Assembly: GCA_048498555.1 (NCBI GenBank)
Contig: JBEHXT010000020.1
Coordinates: 17,037 to 81,036 of the forward strand
Length of the DNA stretch: 64,000 nt
Reading direction: 5' to 3'
Origin: Danxiaibacter sp048498555
GTDB lineage: Bacteria; Bacteroidota; Bacteroidia; Chitinophagales; Chitinophagaceae
Below the pieces are notes generated by a model, which saw nothing but the letters and a program-made list of their open reading frames with translations, ran no database searches and had not been told where the DNA came from. Positions 1-9,727 of the stretch are shown here, in pieces. How positions within the stretch are numbered: the stretch's first letter is position 1; each line of letters begins with the position of its first letter. Both the position numbers and the translations under genes were made by a program.

Positions 1-873
1 GTCAGACGATCCGTCCGGAAGGGTTTCCATGCTTGAAAGTGGAATAGTTGTCACAACCGTATCTGTTGTAATCTTCTGCATGTTTGTATAACTGGTAATT
101 ACATACAGGTTTTGTGAGAAGGTCATGACAATATCATGTGCGGACCAGATGCCTGAGTTGGTTCCTTTGCCATCATAAGAGTTGGGCGTTCCATCTCCTG
201 CGAAAGTTGACACAGCTCCGGCCGGAGTAATCTTTCGAATCCGGTTATTGCGGCTGTCTACGGCAAAGATGTTATTGAATGTGTCTAATGCAATACCCAA
301 CAAGCCATCAAATTTTGCGCTGGTACCAACGCCGTCAGCATAGCCCATTGTGCCGTTCCCGGCGAGCGTGATAACCGTGCCTGTAGTGGAAATTTTTCGG
401 AGGTAACGCTCGGCATCAGTTACGTAAACATTGCCGATCCTGTCTACCGCAATGCCATACGGCCGGTTAAATCTTGCCGAAGCAGCAGCGCCGTCAACAT
501 GCCCGCTTGCGCCTGTTCCGGCATAAGTAGTAACCACGCCGTCGGTCGTCATTTTACGGATGCGGTTGTTAAACCAGTCGCATATATAAATGCATCCGGA
601 TACTTTATCGAACACCATGTTTGCCGGTAAGTAAAAGCGGGCAGAAGGGCCGGTGCCATTGGCAGAGCCGCTGGCTTCATCACCGGCAATTGTTGAAACT
701 GAAATCGGATCGAAATTAACTGCAGGTTGTGCGAGCAGGTGTGTACAAAATAACGTTAGCAGGGAAACAAAAGATACAGTGATTTTTTTTCTTGAATGAT
801 TGCAAATGGTTTTTAAGAGCACATTTTCACGAAAGAAAAAAGAATGGTTTCGCTTTGATAAAACTGTTTTCAT
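1..873 (-). CDS. Secreted NHL-repeat protein, C-terminus cut off by window edge
   Basis: The frame is open from an ATG at 873 down to base 1, giving 291 codons with no stop, so the C-terminus lies outside the window. Residues 1-49 hold a basic start and a hydrophobic stretch ending LLAQP, which looks like a signal peptide with a long n-region. After that come at least three NHL-type repeats of about 55 residues. Each has a glycine-rich turn (TIAGDEASG, TYAGTGASG, TLAGNGTMG, TFAGDGTPN) followed by ARF or AKF and a strand such as GIAVDRIGNVYVTD, then a basic RIRKM or RIRKI segment. NHL repeats form beta-propellers used for binding. Exported Bacteroidota members often end in a sorting or Ig domain, which cannot be checked here. 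No specific ligand can be named. Confidence 0.85.
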   Translation of the reverse strand, partial: MKTVLSKRNHSFFFRENVLLKTICNHSRKKITVSFVSLLTLFCTHLLAQPAVNFDPISVSTIAGDEASGSANGTGPSARFYLPANMVFDKVSGCIYICDWFNNRIRKMTTDGVVTTYAGTGASGHVDGAAASARFNRPYGIAVDRIGNVYVTDAERYLRKISTTGTVITLAGNGTMGYADGVGTSAKFDGLLGIALDTFNNIFAVDSRNNRIRKITPAGAVSTFAGDGTPNSYDGKGTNSGIWSAHDIVMTFSQNLYVITSYTNMQKITTDTVVTTIPLSSMETLPDGSSD

Positions 874-1803
874 CTCAATTGTTTTTAAACATTTGAATTA
901 AATGATATCATCAAAATAATGTCGTTTAGCCAGTAAGAATCAATCTTAAATATGTAATGATAAGCCGTTTAAATACAGGTGTCCGGACTAAGCGGCATTG
1001 AACGGTAACATAATAACATTGCCTGTATTTCAGATGTGGCAAATATGCGCGTAGTATATAGCGTGAAATAACAAGCAATATAACCGACGAATGACCGGTT
1101 ATGTATTACCGATAATTGTTCCGTAGTAATTTTTTCGGATAAAGGCCTGCGGTTCAGTTTTTTTCTCTTCGGTGCTGGAAACCGGTGCGGGCTGAAGTGT
1201 TTTTCAGCAAGTAATGACAAGCGGTGTAGACATGTTTCATTTTAAAAAAGGTTTGGTATACAAATAGTTAAGCTGGTTTTGCAGAGAGCATTGGAGATGG
1301 GCTCTTTTACTTGCGCCGTAAAAAAAAAGGGTAATTGCCTTCAATATTACTTATTTTTTTTAGCAAGTGCAAGTGTTGTAAGGCAGGTGCGGACTGCCTT
1401 TGTGATAAAAATGGGCCGCGGTTGTGTTAAATCACAATTGTGGGGCTATGCAGGTGTATACTTTTACATTGTATTTATACCCGCTGCAATTAGTTCTTAA
1501 TAATCCACCTGCATAAAAAAGCCATTCATTAAATGTTACTGCGTTGAAAAACCGGTTGATCTTATTCCTGTTTGCATTTATGAAAATTTGATTGCCTGCA
1601 TTCAACTACAAAACGGCTTGTGTAACAACGTTTTTATCGCCTTCTGCAAACGCATACAAAAACAAGAAGTTTTTGATGTGTAAAAAAATGTTCAATAACT
1701 CAATAATGCTAATTGTATGGTATGCATTGGCCACTGCATCCCTCTCAGAATATTAGCAGTATCAATTATTTTTTATTTCACTCATTATTTTAAAAAATAA
1801 GCT
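874..1803. other. Intergenic region, no convincing gene
   Basis: About 930 bases, AT-rich, between the start of the NHL protein and the G1 peptidase. Two short open frames (969-1220 minus, 1279-1500 plus) have unlikely amino-acid compositions and no recognisable domain, so I treat them as chance. The region must hold the promoters of both divergent genes, but I could not pick a clear TAnnTTTG box with a matching -33 element. Confidence 0.6.
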
Positions 1804-2733
1804 ATGAAAGCGAAGAAAAGCGCAGGGCAGATGTTGGGTGCTTCAATTAAAACATTTGAAGCAGCACCAAAAGGTTTCAATCCTCTAACCGCCTCAAAAA
1901 CAACATTAATGCGGCACGGAATTGCACCAAAACCAGATGCAAAGAAAGAGCCTGAATTGTACAAGGCCTGGCACCAGGTATATTCAAAGGAACTTACGCA
2001 TATTGTTCCGGAGTTTACCGAAATAAGAAAAAAACAACACCGGCCAAGTACAGGAAAAGCAAAAACTATTGGTAATACTTCCACTTCTACCAACTGGTCA
2101 GGAGCTGTTGTGTTCCCATCAGCAGGCGATACATTTAAATGGATCATCGGTAACTGGATCGTGCCAGATCCAACACAGCCGGCAGGGCAGGCAACAGGTT
2201 CATGGTACTACTCTTCTGCATGGATAGGCATTGATGGTTGGGGTTCTAATGATGTGTTGCAGGCAGGCACATCGCAGGATGCATTGGTGCAAAGTTCCAC
2301 TACGCACAAAAGTATTTATGCGTGGTGGGAATGGTATCCTAACTATGAAATGCAGATCAGTAATTTTCCCGTTAATAGTGGTGATTATATGACATGCCTC
2401 ATCTGTGCAACAAGTACCACACAGGCATCCATTTACATTACCAATATAACAACAGGTACACATACATCATTCCAGATTAATGCGCCGTCAGGCACAACAC
2501 TTAAAGGCAATTGTGCTGAGTGGATTGTTGAAGCGCCTACAGTAGGCGGCAACCTTGCCAAATTGGTTAATTATGGTGCTACGTTTATGGATAGTTGTTA
2601 TGCTTACACACAAAACAACGCGCAGGTAAATGCTGGCACAGGTACAACTATTAACATGGTTGATGGTTCTAATAATGTTATCTCAGAAGGCACTATTGAA
2701 GCCGCACAGGTATTAAAAATGCAGTATTATTGA
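1804..2733 (+). CDS. G1 family (eqolisin-like) glutamic peptidase
   Basis: 309 residues. From about residue 97 to the end it matches the eqolisin (scytalidoglutamic peptidase) fold: NWSG at 97-100, SAWIGIDG at 138-145, VLQAGTSQ at 151-158, WWEWYPN at 174-180 and NCAEWIVE at 236-243. The family uses a Gln/Glu pair. Q153 in VLQAG and E239 in AEWIVE occupy those positions, so the enzyme should be active as an acid endopeptidase. Residues 1-90 are basic and polar and look like a propeptide, but no signal peptide is visible, which is odd for a family whose studied members are secreted. The next gene runs toward it, with a shared bidirectional terminator between them. The family call is secure; the cellular location is open. 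Confidence 0.85.
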   Translation: MKAKKSAGQMLGASIKTFEAAPKGFNPLTASKTTLMRHGIAPKPDAKKEPELYKAWHQVYSKELTHIVPEFTEIRKKQHRPSTGKAKTIGNTSTSTNWSGAVVFPSAGDTFKWIIGNWIVPDPTQPAGQATGSWYYSSAWIGIDGWGSNDVLQAGTSQDALVQSSTTHKSIYAWWEWYPNYEMQISNFPVNSGDYMTCLICATSTTQASIYITNITTGTHTSFQINAPSGTTLKGNCAEWIVEAPTVGGNLAKLVNYGATFMDSCYAYTQNNAQVNAGTGTTINMVDGSNNVISEGTIEAAQVLKMQYY

Positions 2734-2752
2734 TACTATTCGTGCAGAAAAT

Positions 2753-2790
2753 AAAACGCGATTGACCAATAAAGGCCAATCGCGTTTTTT
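2753..2790. terminator. Bidirectional intrinsic terminator
   Basis: The perfect 12-bp stem AAAACGCGATTG (2753-2764) / CAATCGCGTTTT (2777-2788) is extended by partial pairing inside. It ends in six T on the + strand and in TTTTATTTT on the - strand. It lies between two convergent genes and can serve both. Confidence 0.85.
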
Positions 2791-2808
2791 GTTTGGTTGC
2801 GAGGCTTT

Positions 2809-5718
2809 CTATCTGCTAATCATGAGTTGCTTGCTTATTATTTGTTTGTTGTCGGTTATGGTTACATGGTATATGCCTGGTGCATAGGATGCGGTGCTGA
2901 TTTTTTTGGCTACCGATCCTTTTTGTAATTCCAGTTGATGTGTTTGCAATGTCCTTCCCTGGGCATCGGTGATAAACATGGTGTACTTGCCAGTTGTTGG
3001 TGCGGTGAATGAAATTGTTGTCTGGCTGGTTGCTGGATTTGGATAAACAACCAGTGCTGTCTTGCCTGTGTTGACCTCGTCCGCGTTGCCCGCTATTCGT
3101 GCTGAGGCATTACTGTTGCTTGCTAATGTAACCAGTTTGGTAACAACTGCCGAGCTTCCACAGGCATTGGTTGCTTTTACAGAAATTTTGCCTGCGCTAT
3201 TGCCCCAGTTTACAACGATAGCATTTGTGCCATTGCCAGATACAATGGAAGCGTCAGCAGGTATCGGCCAGCGGAATGTACTAGTCGCCTCTGCAGGTAC
3301 GCTGAAAGTTACCTGCTGCCCGGCCGTAACTACCGATGGGCCAGTGATTGAGGTGATTGCAGCTGGTTTATTGCTGACAACTGTTATAGTTAATGGCTGG
3401 CTTCTTAAATATTCCGGCACGCATGGCCCTTCAGGTTCATAAAGAATGCAATAAACCACATCTGCGTTTTGTATATAGGCATCCTTATAAGTGTCGCTGC
3501 TATCTCCCACAAGTATGTCATTTTTCATCCAGAGGAATTTCGGGTTTTTGCCCGGTTTAACTACAGATGCTTTAAATATTGCTGTGTCGCCTTCGCAATA
3601 AGATGCTTTGTTTGATTTTATATAAATAGTGGGGTGATAAAAGTTCATAATCTTGGTGATATGTACAACATTGCTCTTGGCTATCACCGCTGTCTGGCGC
3701 TTGCGAATCAATACGGACCACACGGAGTCGCCTACCTCAAAAATCCTGGGGGAATATGGCTTATTTCTGTCGCCAACGCGCACGCCATTTCTAAACCAGG
3801 CATAATAATATTCATCGCTCTGATAAAATGCAGGAATCTCTACGGTGAATGTCATTGATGCGGGGTAGCAGGCTATTGGAATATCCGCGGGTTTTGTTTT
3901 AATGTAAGGATCATAGTTGATTTTTATTGGCGGGAATGTATCATTGCCGGCAGATGATTGAATGATAAGATCGCCAGGTGCGTATAATACAACTGCGCTT
4001 ATTAATGAGTCTGACAGAATAGAGAACGTTTTTACTTGAGTGTCTCCAAACCTTACAACATTAACACCCGTGAAATTTTTTCCGTGAATCCATATGGTAT
4101 CATTTACATAAATACTGTCCGGTGTAACTGCGGTAATAACAGGGGGTGCAGGTGCAACGCCAGATTGGTTTTTTAAAACCATAGGGTTCGCATTGGCAAG
4201 GTACGCTACGGCATCATATAAAATAAGATCGGGCCTGCCATCTCCATCCAGATCTTTAAAATCAAATGATTTGTAAGTGTTGCCTGCATATATCCTCACT
4301 TTTTCAGGATAGCTAAAAGTGTCTTTACCGTTAATTACTTCATGATGTTGGGGGTATAAATTTACGTAGAAGCTAACTGCAGTAGGGTTGCCATCAGGGT
4401 CTACTACTGTTGTTCCATCCGTATTAATGAAATCTAGTCTTTCTGATCCCGATACAGGGTATAAACCAAGCCTATAGCCAGATGGCGGGGCAAACGGTTG
4501 GGCTGCTGCAAAACTGAGCGAACCCGGAGTGCTTTTATTTTGCAAAAATTCATTTCTGTTTAACAAGGTATTATTTATAATTAAGTCTGGCTTGCCGTCA
4601 TCGTCAAGATCTCCTATGGCTAGTAGAGTACCAGGATCGGTTCTGCCGAAGACTTCATTTAGTTTTAAAGGAGGCGCGAATGATACGTTGCCACCTGTTG
4701 ATGTGTTGCGCACGGCATACGTGGAACCACTGGTTGCGGCAATAATGTCCTGCCTGCCATCTCCGTCAAGATCTTTTATCCAAAGGTTCCTGATGTAATT
4801 ATCTGTCTCTGGTATATTCGGCAGTAATGGAACTGAGATGGTAGTTCCGAAAGAAATATCGGCGCCGGTGGATGTGTTTTTAGTAAACAACAATACGCTG
4901 TCATTTGCTGCTAGAAGGTCAGGCCTTCCATCATTATCTATGTCGCCGATAGTTGATATGTAAGAGATGCCCGGAACGGATACCACTTTATTTAATTCAA
5001 ATGCGATTGAGTCGGGTTCACTAATGTTTTTGATGGCATGGAAATTTGATAGAAACTGCGGGAATAACAGTAAATCCAATTTGCCGTCGCTGTTAAGGTC
5101 TGCCAATGCAGGTGTGCCATTCACTGTTGTTTTAAAGATTTTAGTGTCGTCATAAGATATAGTGCCCGGTATACTAATATTTTTACGCACGGCAAGGCCC
5201 CGGTCCAGTTGCGGTTGCACGCTGATAATGTCAAGTTTCCCGTCGCCATTAAGGTCTGCAAATAAGGATGCATAAAATTGCGCGCCGGGTGTAGTGAGGT
5301 CTTTGGCAGTTCCAAAAGATCCACTGGTTACAGGGTCTGCGGCGAAGGTTACCTTAAAATCCCGGCTAGAAGCGCCGGTTAAATTATTGGCCGTTACAGA
5401 GATGGGCGCAAGCGTAGCGCCTGCAGGCACCTGCACTGTAACTGCCGAAGTATTTGCTGAAATAACATTGGCCTTCGCTGCGCCAAAATAAACAACATTT
5501 TGTGCTGGTGCCGAGCCAAAGTTCTCGCCGGTAATTGTAATGGTGGCACCCACAGGCCCGTTTGTTGGCGTGAATGAGTTAATTGTTGGGCGAGCCTGTG
5601 CTAATAAGGCAGGAGCAAGGGCTGTACAAAAGCAAAAAATGATACAACTGAATAAGCGTTTCTGCACACGCTCTTTAACTGAACGCGTATGTTGCAACAA
5701 GGTTTCGGTTTGGTTCAT
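2809..5718 (-). CDS. Secreted FG-GAP/VCBS and IPT/TIG repeat protein with T9SS sorting domain
   Basis: 969 residues. A signal peptide spans residues 1-41, ending ALLAQ. Residues 44-120 form an IPT/TIG domain (PTINSFTPTNGPVGATITI, with GENFG). Residues 130-520 hold many FG-GAP/VCBS repeats, each with a calcium-loop-like core such as DLNGDGKLD, DIDNDGRPD or DLDGDGRQD. A second IPT/TIG domain starts near 530 (PVITAVTPDSIYVNDTIWI). Ig-like segments follow, and the last 80 residues (NPATSQTTISF to the terminal ISKQLMISR) match the type A T9SS C-terminal sorting domain. It should be exported by Sec, passed through T9SS and attached to or released from the cell surface. The ligand is unknown. It has a single-gene layout and ends at the shared terminator. 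Confidence 0.88.
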   Translation of the reverse strand: MNQTETLLQHTRSVKERVQKRLFSCIIFCFCTALAPALLAQARPTINSFTPTNGPVGATITITGENFGSAPAQNVVYFGAAKANVISANTSAVTVQVPAGATLAPISVTANNLTGASSRDFKVTFAADPVTSGSFGTAKDLTTPGAQFYASLFADLNGDGKLDIISVQPQLDRGLAVRKNISIPGTISYDDTKIFKTTVNGTPALADLNSDGKLDLLLFPQFLSNFHAIKNISEPDSIAFELNKVVSVPGISYISTIGDIDNDGRPDLLAANDSVLLFTKNTSTGADISFGTTISVPLLPNIPETDNYIRNLWIKDLDGDGRQDIIAATSGSTYAVRNTSTGGNVSFAPPLKLNEVFGRTDPGTLLAIGDLDDDGKPDLIINNTLLNRNEFLQNKSTPGSLSFAAAQPFAPPSGYRLGLYPVSGSERLDFINTDGTTVVDPDGNPTAVSFYVNLYPQHHEVINGKDTFSYPEKVRIYAGNTYKSFDFKDLDGDGRPDLILYDAVAYLANANPMVLKNQSGVAPAPPVITAVTPDSIYVNDTIWIHGKNFTGVNVVRFGDTQVKTFSILSDSLISAVVLYAPGDLIIQSSAGNDTFPPIKINYDPYIKTKPADIPIACYPASMTFTVEIPAFYQSDEYYYAWFRNGVRVGDRNKPYSPRIFEVGDSVWSVLIRKRQTAVIAKSNVVHITKIMNFYHPTIYIKSNKASYCEGDTAIFKASVVKPGKNPKFLWMKNDILVGDSSDTYKDAYIQNADVVYCILYEPEGPCVPEYLRSQPLTITVVSNKPAAITSITGPSVVTAGQQVTFSVPAEATSTFRWPIPADASIVSGNGTNAIVVNWGNSAGKISVKATNACGSSAVVTKLVTLASNSNASARIAGNADEVNTGKTALVVYPNPATSQTTISFTAPTTGKYTMFITDAQGRTLQTHQLELQKGSVAKKISTASYAPGIYHVTITDNKQIISKQLMISR

Positions 5719-6470
5719 TTCAGATTTTATTTAGGTTAGGTTATAAACTTTGCCATGCACTGCTTTTCATAGCGTCATCCTATTGCTGCCATTACCGGCA
5801 TGTAATCAGGGGAATAAATTGTATGGGCTTAGCTAAACACGTTGTCAAAAAGCCTGTCATCACATGGCGCCCAAGAAGGTGAATTGTTAACCGATGCAAT
5901 CGTTCATGAAGCCTGCAAAGCACGAATGTAACTATAGCAAGCGGTGGTATATTATCGGTATAACGTTTAATGTTGATCGGAACAAGTAAATGCAAACTGC
6001 AACACAAGCGCATGTCTTATGAAGAACGCAGTGATTTTTTTTGCAGCCGATACGTTAAGGTTGTATTTGTGGGCACAAAGCTAAACTGCCTTATTTATAT
6101 TGTCAAGGTTATATCCCCGTATTTGACCTTAAAAAATTTTGCTCCTCAAAATGATGGGTATCATGTTTTCGAAAATTTAGTTCTTCCAAACATTGTTTCA
6201 CCAATTGCTCTTTACGGTAAAAATGCCTGCTATGTTGTTGAATTTAAATGGGTGCAGCATAAAAGTTCTACAGCGCGGTGAACTTTTATCATCTCCACAT
6301 GTTGTATAATATTTAGCAGAAACGTTTTGAGTGTAAGGCAATTTTGTTAAACAATCAGAAGGTTGCCCGCATATGAAGATTGGCTATTAGGGTTATGGTT
6401 GCTGGTTAAGTCATCCTTTTTTTCGTTCACTTTCTTGAAGGAAAACAATCAATACATCTTTTAATCAAAA
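5719..6470. other. Intergenic region between divergent genes, no gene seen
   Basis: About 750 bases upstream of both the FG-GAP protein (-) and the first sulfatase (+). Short frames at 5792-6013 (-) and 5970-6281 (+) lack any protein-like pattern. A possible regulatory region for the sulfatase block should lie in its right half, but no clear promoter motif was found. Confidence 0.55.
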
Positions 6471-8021
6471 ATGTGTATTATGATAGTATTTTGTAATCTG
6501 CGCAAATCGCTGATAATGTCAGCCTTGACAATGATGGTCATATGTACTGTCCATGCTCAGAAGAAGCCAAATATCCTTGTGATCATGGGAGATGATATCG
6601 GTTGGTTTAATCCCAGTTGTTTCAATCGTGGTATGATGGGCTATAAAACGCCAAACATCGACCGTATTGCCAGTGAGGGTGCATTATTTACCAGCTGGTA
6701 TGGGCAGCAAAGCTGTACTGCCGGGCGCGCAGCGTTTATAACAGGGCAGTCTCCTATTCGTACGGGGCTTACTAAAGTTGGAATGCCTGGTGCTGATGTT
6801 GGATTGAGTGCGAAAGACCCTTCCATTGCTGAATTTTTAAAAGCACTGGGATATTCAACAGGGCAATTTGGTAAGAATCACCTTGGCGATAAAGACGAAT
6901 TCCTTCCATCCAGGCATGGCTTCGATGAATTCTTTGGCAACCTTTATCACCTTAACGCGGAAGAAGAACCTGAAGATCCCGACTATCCCAAAGATCCTAT
7001 GTATAAAAAACAATTCGGCCCGCGTGGTGTACTAAAAGCAACAGCCGATGGAAAAGTGGAAGATACAGGCCCGCTTACCAAGAAGAGAATGGAAACTGTT
7101 GATGAAGAATTCACCAATGCAGCCATTGATTTTATGGATAGAAAAACAAAAGAAGGCAAACCATTCTTCTGTTATTTTAACTCAACAAGATGCCATGTAT
7201 TCACTCACCTAAGCCCTCAGTACGAAGGTAAGACTGGCCTCGGCCTTGAAGCTGATGCCATGACAGAACTTGATGATAATGTTGGCAAACTGCTCGCTGA
7301 GCTGGAAAAACTAGGAGTTGCAGAAAATACCATTGTTGTATTTACGACAGACAATGGCGCCGAAATGATGAGTTGGCCAGATGGTGGCAGTACGCCTTTC
7401 CGTGGTGAAAAAGCAACTAACTGGGAAGGCGGATTTCGCGTTCCTACACTTATAAAATGGCCCGGTGTGATTAAGCCAGGCTCTATTTTAAACGACATAT
7501 TTGCGCACGAAGATTTCATCCCAACGTTCTGTGCAGCCGCAGGTCAACCTGATGTTGTGCAGAAATGCCTTTCCGGCTATACTGCTGGAGGCAAAACCTT
7601 TAAGGTTCATCTTGACGGATACAATATGCTTCCTTTTTTGAAGGGAGATGTAAAAGAGGATCCACGTAAAGAGTTTCTTTACTGGAGTGATGACGGAGAT
7701 TTGTTTGCACTGCGTTATGGCCGCTGGAAATTGTCGTTTTACGAACAATACAATACAGGTATATCCATCTGGCAGAATGAATATACCAAGCTCAGGCTGC
7801 CTTTTATGTATGATTTACTGGCAGATCCTTTTGAGCGCGGGCCTCAATCTTCATGGTATCCTGATTGGCAGGCTAAGCACGCTTACCTGATGTATGGTGC
7901 TACTGCATATGTGGCTAAATGGTTATCCTCTTTTAAAGAATTTCCACCCAGGCAAAAACCAGCCAGTTTCAATCTTGATGAAGTTATGAGAAAAATGAGC
8001 GAAAAGCCAGGCGCCAATTAA
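6471..8021 (+). CDS. Exported sulfatase 1 (formylglycine type)
   Basis: 516 residues. The N-terminus carries a signal peptide ending CTVHAQ at 30; internal ATGs (for example codon 4) are possible starts. The alkaline-phosphatase-superfamily sulfatase core begins KKPNILVIMGDDIG, where D41 and D42 are calcium ligands. The active-site signature C82-T-A-G-R86 fits the C-x-P/A-x-R motif that is converted to formylglycine. Further family features are FGKNHLGD, HGFDEFFGNLYHLN, FTTDNGAE and FRGEKATNWEGGFRVP. It should hydrolyse a sulfate ester in the periplasm or at the surface; the substrate cannot be read from the sequence. It is the first of three tandem paralogs (next gene 77 bp on). No sulfatase-maturing enzyme is in the window. 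Confidence 0.9.
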   Translation: MCIMIVFCNLRKSLIMSALTMMVICTVHAQKKPNILVIMGDDIGWFNPSCFNRGMMGYKTPNIDRIASEGALFTSWYGQQSCTAGRAAFITGQSPIRTGLTKVGMPGADVGLSAKDPSIAEFLKALGYSTGQFGKNHLGDKDEFLPSRHGFDEFFGNLYHLNAEEEPEDPDYPKDPMYKKQFGPRGVLKATADGKVEDTGPLTKKRMETVDEEFTNAAIDFMDRKTKEGKPFFCYFNSTRCHVFTHLSPQYEGKTGLGLEADAMTELDDNVGKLLAELEKLGVAENTIVVFTTDNGAEMMSWPDGGSTPFRGEKATNWEGGFRVPTLIKWPGVIKPGSILNDIFAHEDFIPTFCAAAGQPDVVQKCLSGYTAGGKTFKVHLDGYNMLPFLKGDVKEDPRKEFLYWSDDGDLFALRYGRWKLSFYEQYNTGISIWQNEYTKLRLPFMYDLLADPFERGPQSSWYPDWQAKHAYLMYGATAYVAKWLSSFKEFPPRQKPASFNLDEVMRKMSEKPGAN

Positions 8022-8098
8022 ACTAATGCGGTATAACCTATTTACTCTGTCCTGTAACCAGGCAATGGGAACATTTTATCATCTAAAACCTCAGCTAC

Positions 8099-9679
8099 AT
8101 GCCAAAATTCAAAAACCTGTTATCAAAAACAACCATGATTGCTTTTGCGGCTGTTCTCTCAACCAACAGCCTTGAGGCTCAAAAGAAACCTAATATTCTG
8201 GTCATTTTCGGTGATGATATCGGTATACCTCAGGTGAGTGCTTATACGAGAGGTTTGATGGGTTATCAAACACCTAATATCGATCGCGTCGCCAATGAAG
8301 GATGTCTTTTTACTGACTCTTATGGCCAACAAAGTTGCACCGCCGGCCGTGCATCGTTTATACTTGGTGAAGAACCATTCCGCACAGGGTTGTTAACGAT
8401 TGGCATGCCAGGCGATCCGCATGGTATTACAACGTGGATGCCAACCATTGCAGATGTGATGAAAACGCAAGGATATGCCACAGGGCAATTCGGAAAGAAT
8501 CACCTTGGCGACCGTGATGAACATCTGCCTACAAAACATGGCTTTGATGAGTTCTTTGGTAACCTGTACCACTTGAATGCAGAAGAAGAACCGGAAGGCT
8601 ATTTCTATCCAAAGGATCCTGAGTTTAAGAAAAAATATGGGCCACGTGGTGTTATTCATTCAACAGCAGATGGCAAGGTGGAAGATACAGGCCCATTGAC
8701 CAGCAAACGGATGGAAACTGTTGACGAAGAGTTCTTAGGTGCTGCCAAAAAGTTTATCGACAAATCAGCTAAAGCTGATAAGCCATTTTTCGTATGGTTC
8801 AATACTACACGCATGCACGTGTTTACGCATCTGAAACCCGAATCTTTGGGTAAAACCGGTAAAGGTATTCATGCAGATGGTATGGTTGAACACGATGCAA
8901 TGGTTGGTGAACTGCTCAAACAATTGGATGATTTAAAAATTACCGATAATACCATAGTCGTTTATACAACAGACAATGGTGCAGAGATTGCATTATGGCC
9001 CGATGGTGCAATGACCATGTTCAGAGGTGAAAAAGGTACTACATGGGAAGGCGGTTTCCGTATTCCGATGATGGTGCGCTGGCCTGGTCATATTAAACCC
9101 GCTACGGTTAGCAATGAGCCAATCGCTTTGCTGGACTGGTTCCCTACATTGTGTGCTGCGGCCGGCATTCCGGATATTAAGGAAAAAATGGCTGCCGGGT
9201 TTTCTGCAAATGGAAAGAACTTTAAAGTTCATCTCGACGGATATAATTTCCTGCCTTATCTAACGGGCAAAGAACAAAAGGGGCCTCGCGAATCCATCTA
9301 CTATTTTGATCAGGGCGGCAATCTGAATGCCATACGTTGGAACGATTGGAAGGTAAGCTTCGCGGTTAATTCACCCGGCAACATTGCTACGTCAACAAGA
9401 GAAATTCCGGCCTGGGCCAATATCACCAATCTCCGTATGGATCCTTATGAGCGTGGCACCGAAGAAGGAGGCGAATCCCTGAAATTCTTTGCGCAACAAA
9501 TGTGGTTGCTGGTGCCCATTCAGGGAAGGATCAAAGAGTTCTTCAGCGATTTTGAGAAGTTCCCTTACCAGGCAGGCAGCTCTTTAAACGCAGGAAACAT
9601 CAACTATGGAACGTTGATGCAGCAGGATGCACTTAAACGGTTGAAGGAACTGGAACATTTATCGGCACCAACCAACTGA
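8099..9679 (+). CDS. Exported sulfatase 2 (formylglycine type)
   Basis: 526 residues, paralogous to the genes on both sides over the full length. A signal peptide ends SLEAQ at 28. Metal-binding D39 and D40 lie in IFGDDIG, and the nucleophile is C80 in C-T-A-G-R84. Shared blocks include YATGQFGKNHLGDRDE, KVEDTGPLT, KRMETVDEEF, YTTDNGAE and KVHLDGYNFLPYL. All catalytic features seem intact. The 48-bp gap to the third sulfatase and the 77-bp gap to the first fit a common transcript. The differing C-terminal third (MDPYERGTEEGG, then a unique tail) suggests divergence in substrate rather than simple dosage, which is inference. Confidence 0.9.
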   Translation: MPKFKNLLSKTTMIAFAAVLSTNSLEAQKKPNILVIFGDDIGIPQVSAYTRGLMGYQTPNIDRVANEGCLFTDSYGQQSCTAGRASFILGEEPFRTGLLTIGMPGDPHGITTWMPTIADVMKTQGYATGQFGKNHLGDRDEHLPTKHGFDEFFGNLYHLNAEEEPEGYFYPKDPEFKKKYGPRGVIHSTADGKVEDTGPLTSKRMETVDEEFLGAAKKFIDKSAKADKPFFVWFNTTRMHVFTHLKPESLGKTGKGIHADGMVEHDAMVGELLKQLDDLKITDNTIVVYTTDNGAEIALWPDGAMTMFRGEKGTTWEGGFRIPMMVRWPGHIKPATVSNEPIALLDWFPTLCAAAGIPDIKEKMAAGFSANGKNFKVHLDGYNFLPYLTGKEQKGPRESIYYFDQGGNLNAIRWNDWKVSFAVNSPGNIATSTREIPAWANITNLRMDPYERGTEEGGESLKFFAQQMWLLVPIQGRIKEFFSDFEKFPYQAGSSLNAGNINYGTLMQQDALKRLKELEHLSAPTN

Positions 9680-9727
9680 CGCAAATAATACACGAGTCGT
9701 TCATTTAAATTTCTAAAATATAGAGTC

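Noticed and set aside
969..1220. 83-codon frame on the - strand
   Set aside because: Composition is not protein-like, and it shows no domain or start signal.
5970..6281. 103-codon frame on the + strand in the sulfatase upstream region
   Set aside because: No recognisable pattern; overlaps an equally poor opposite frame.
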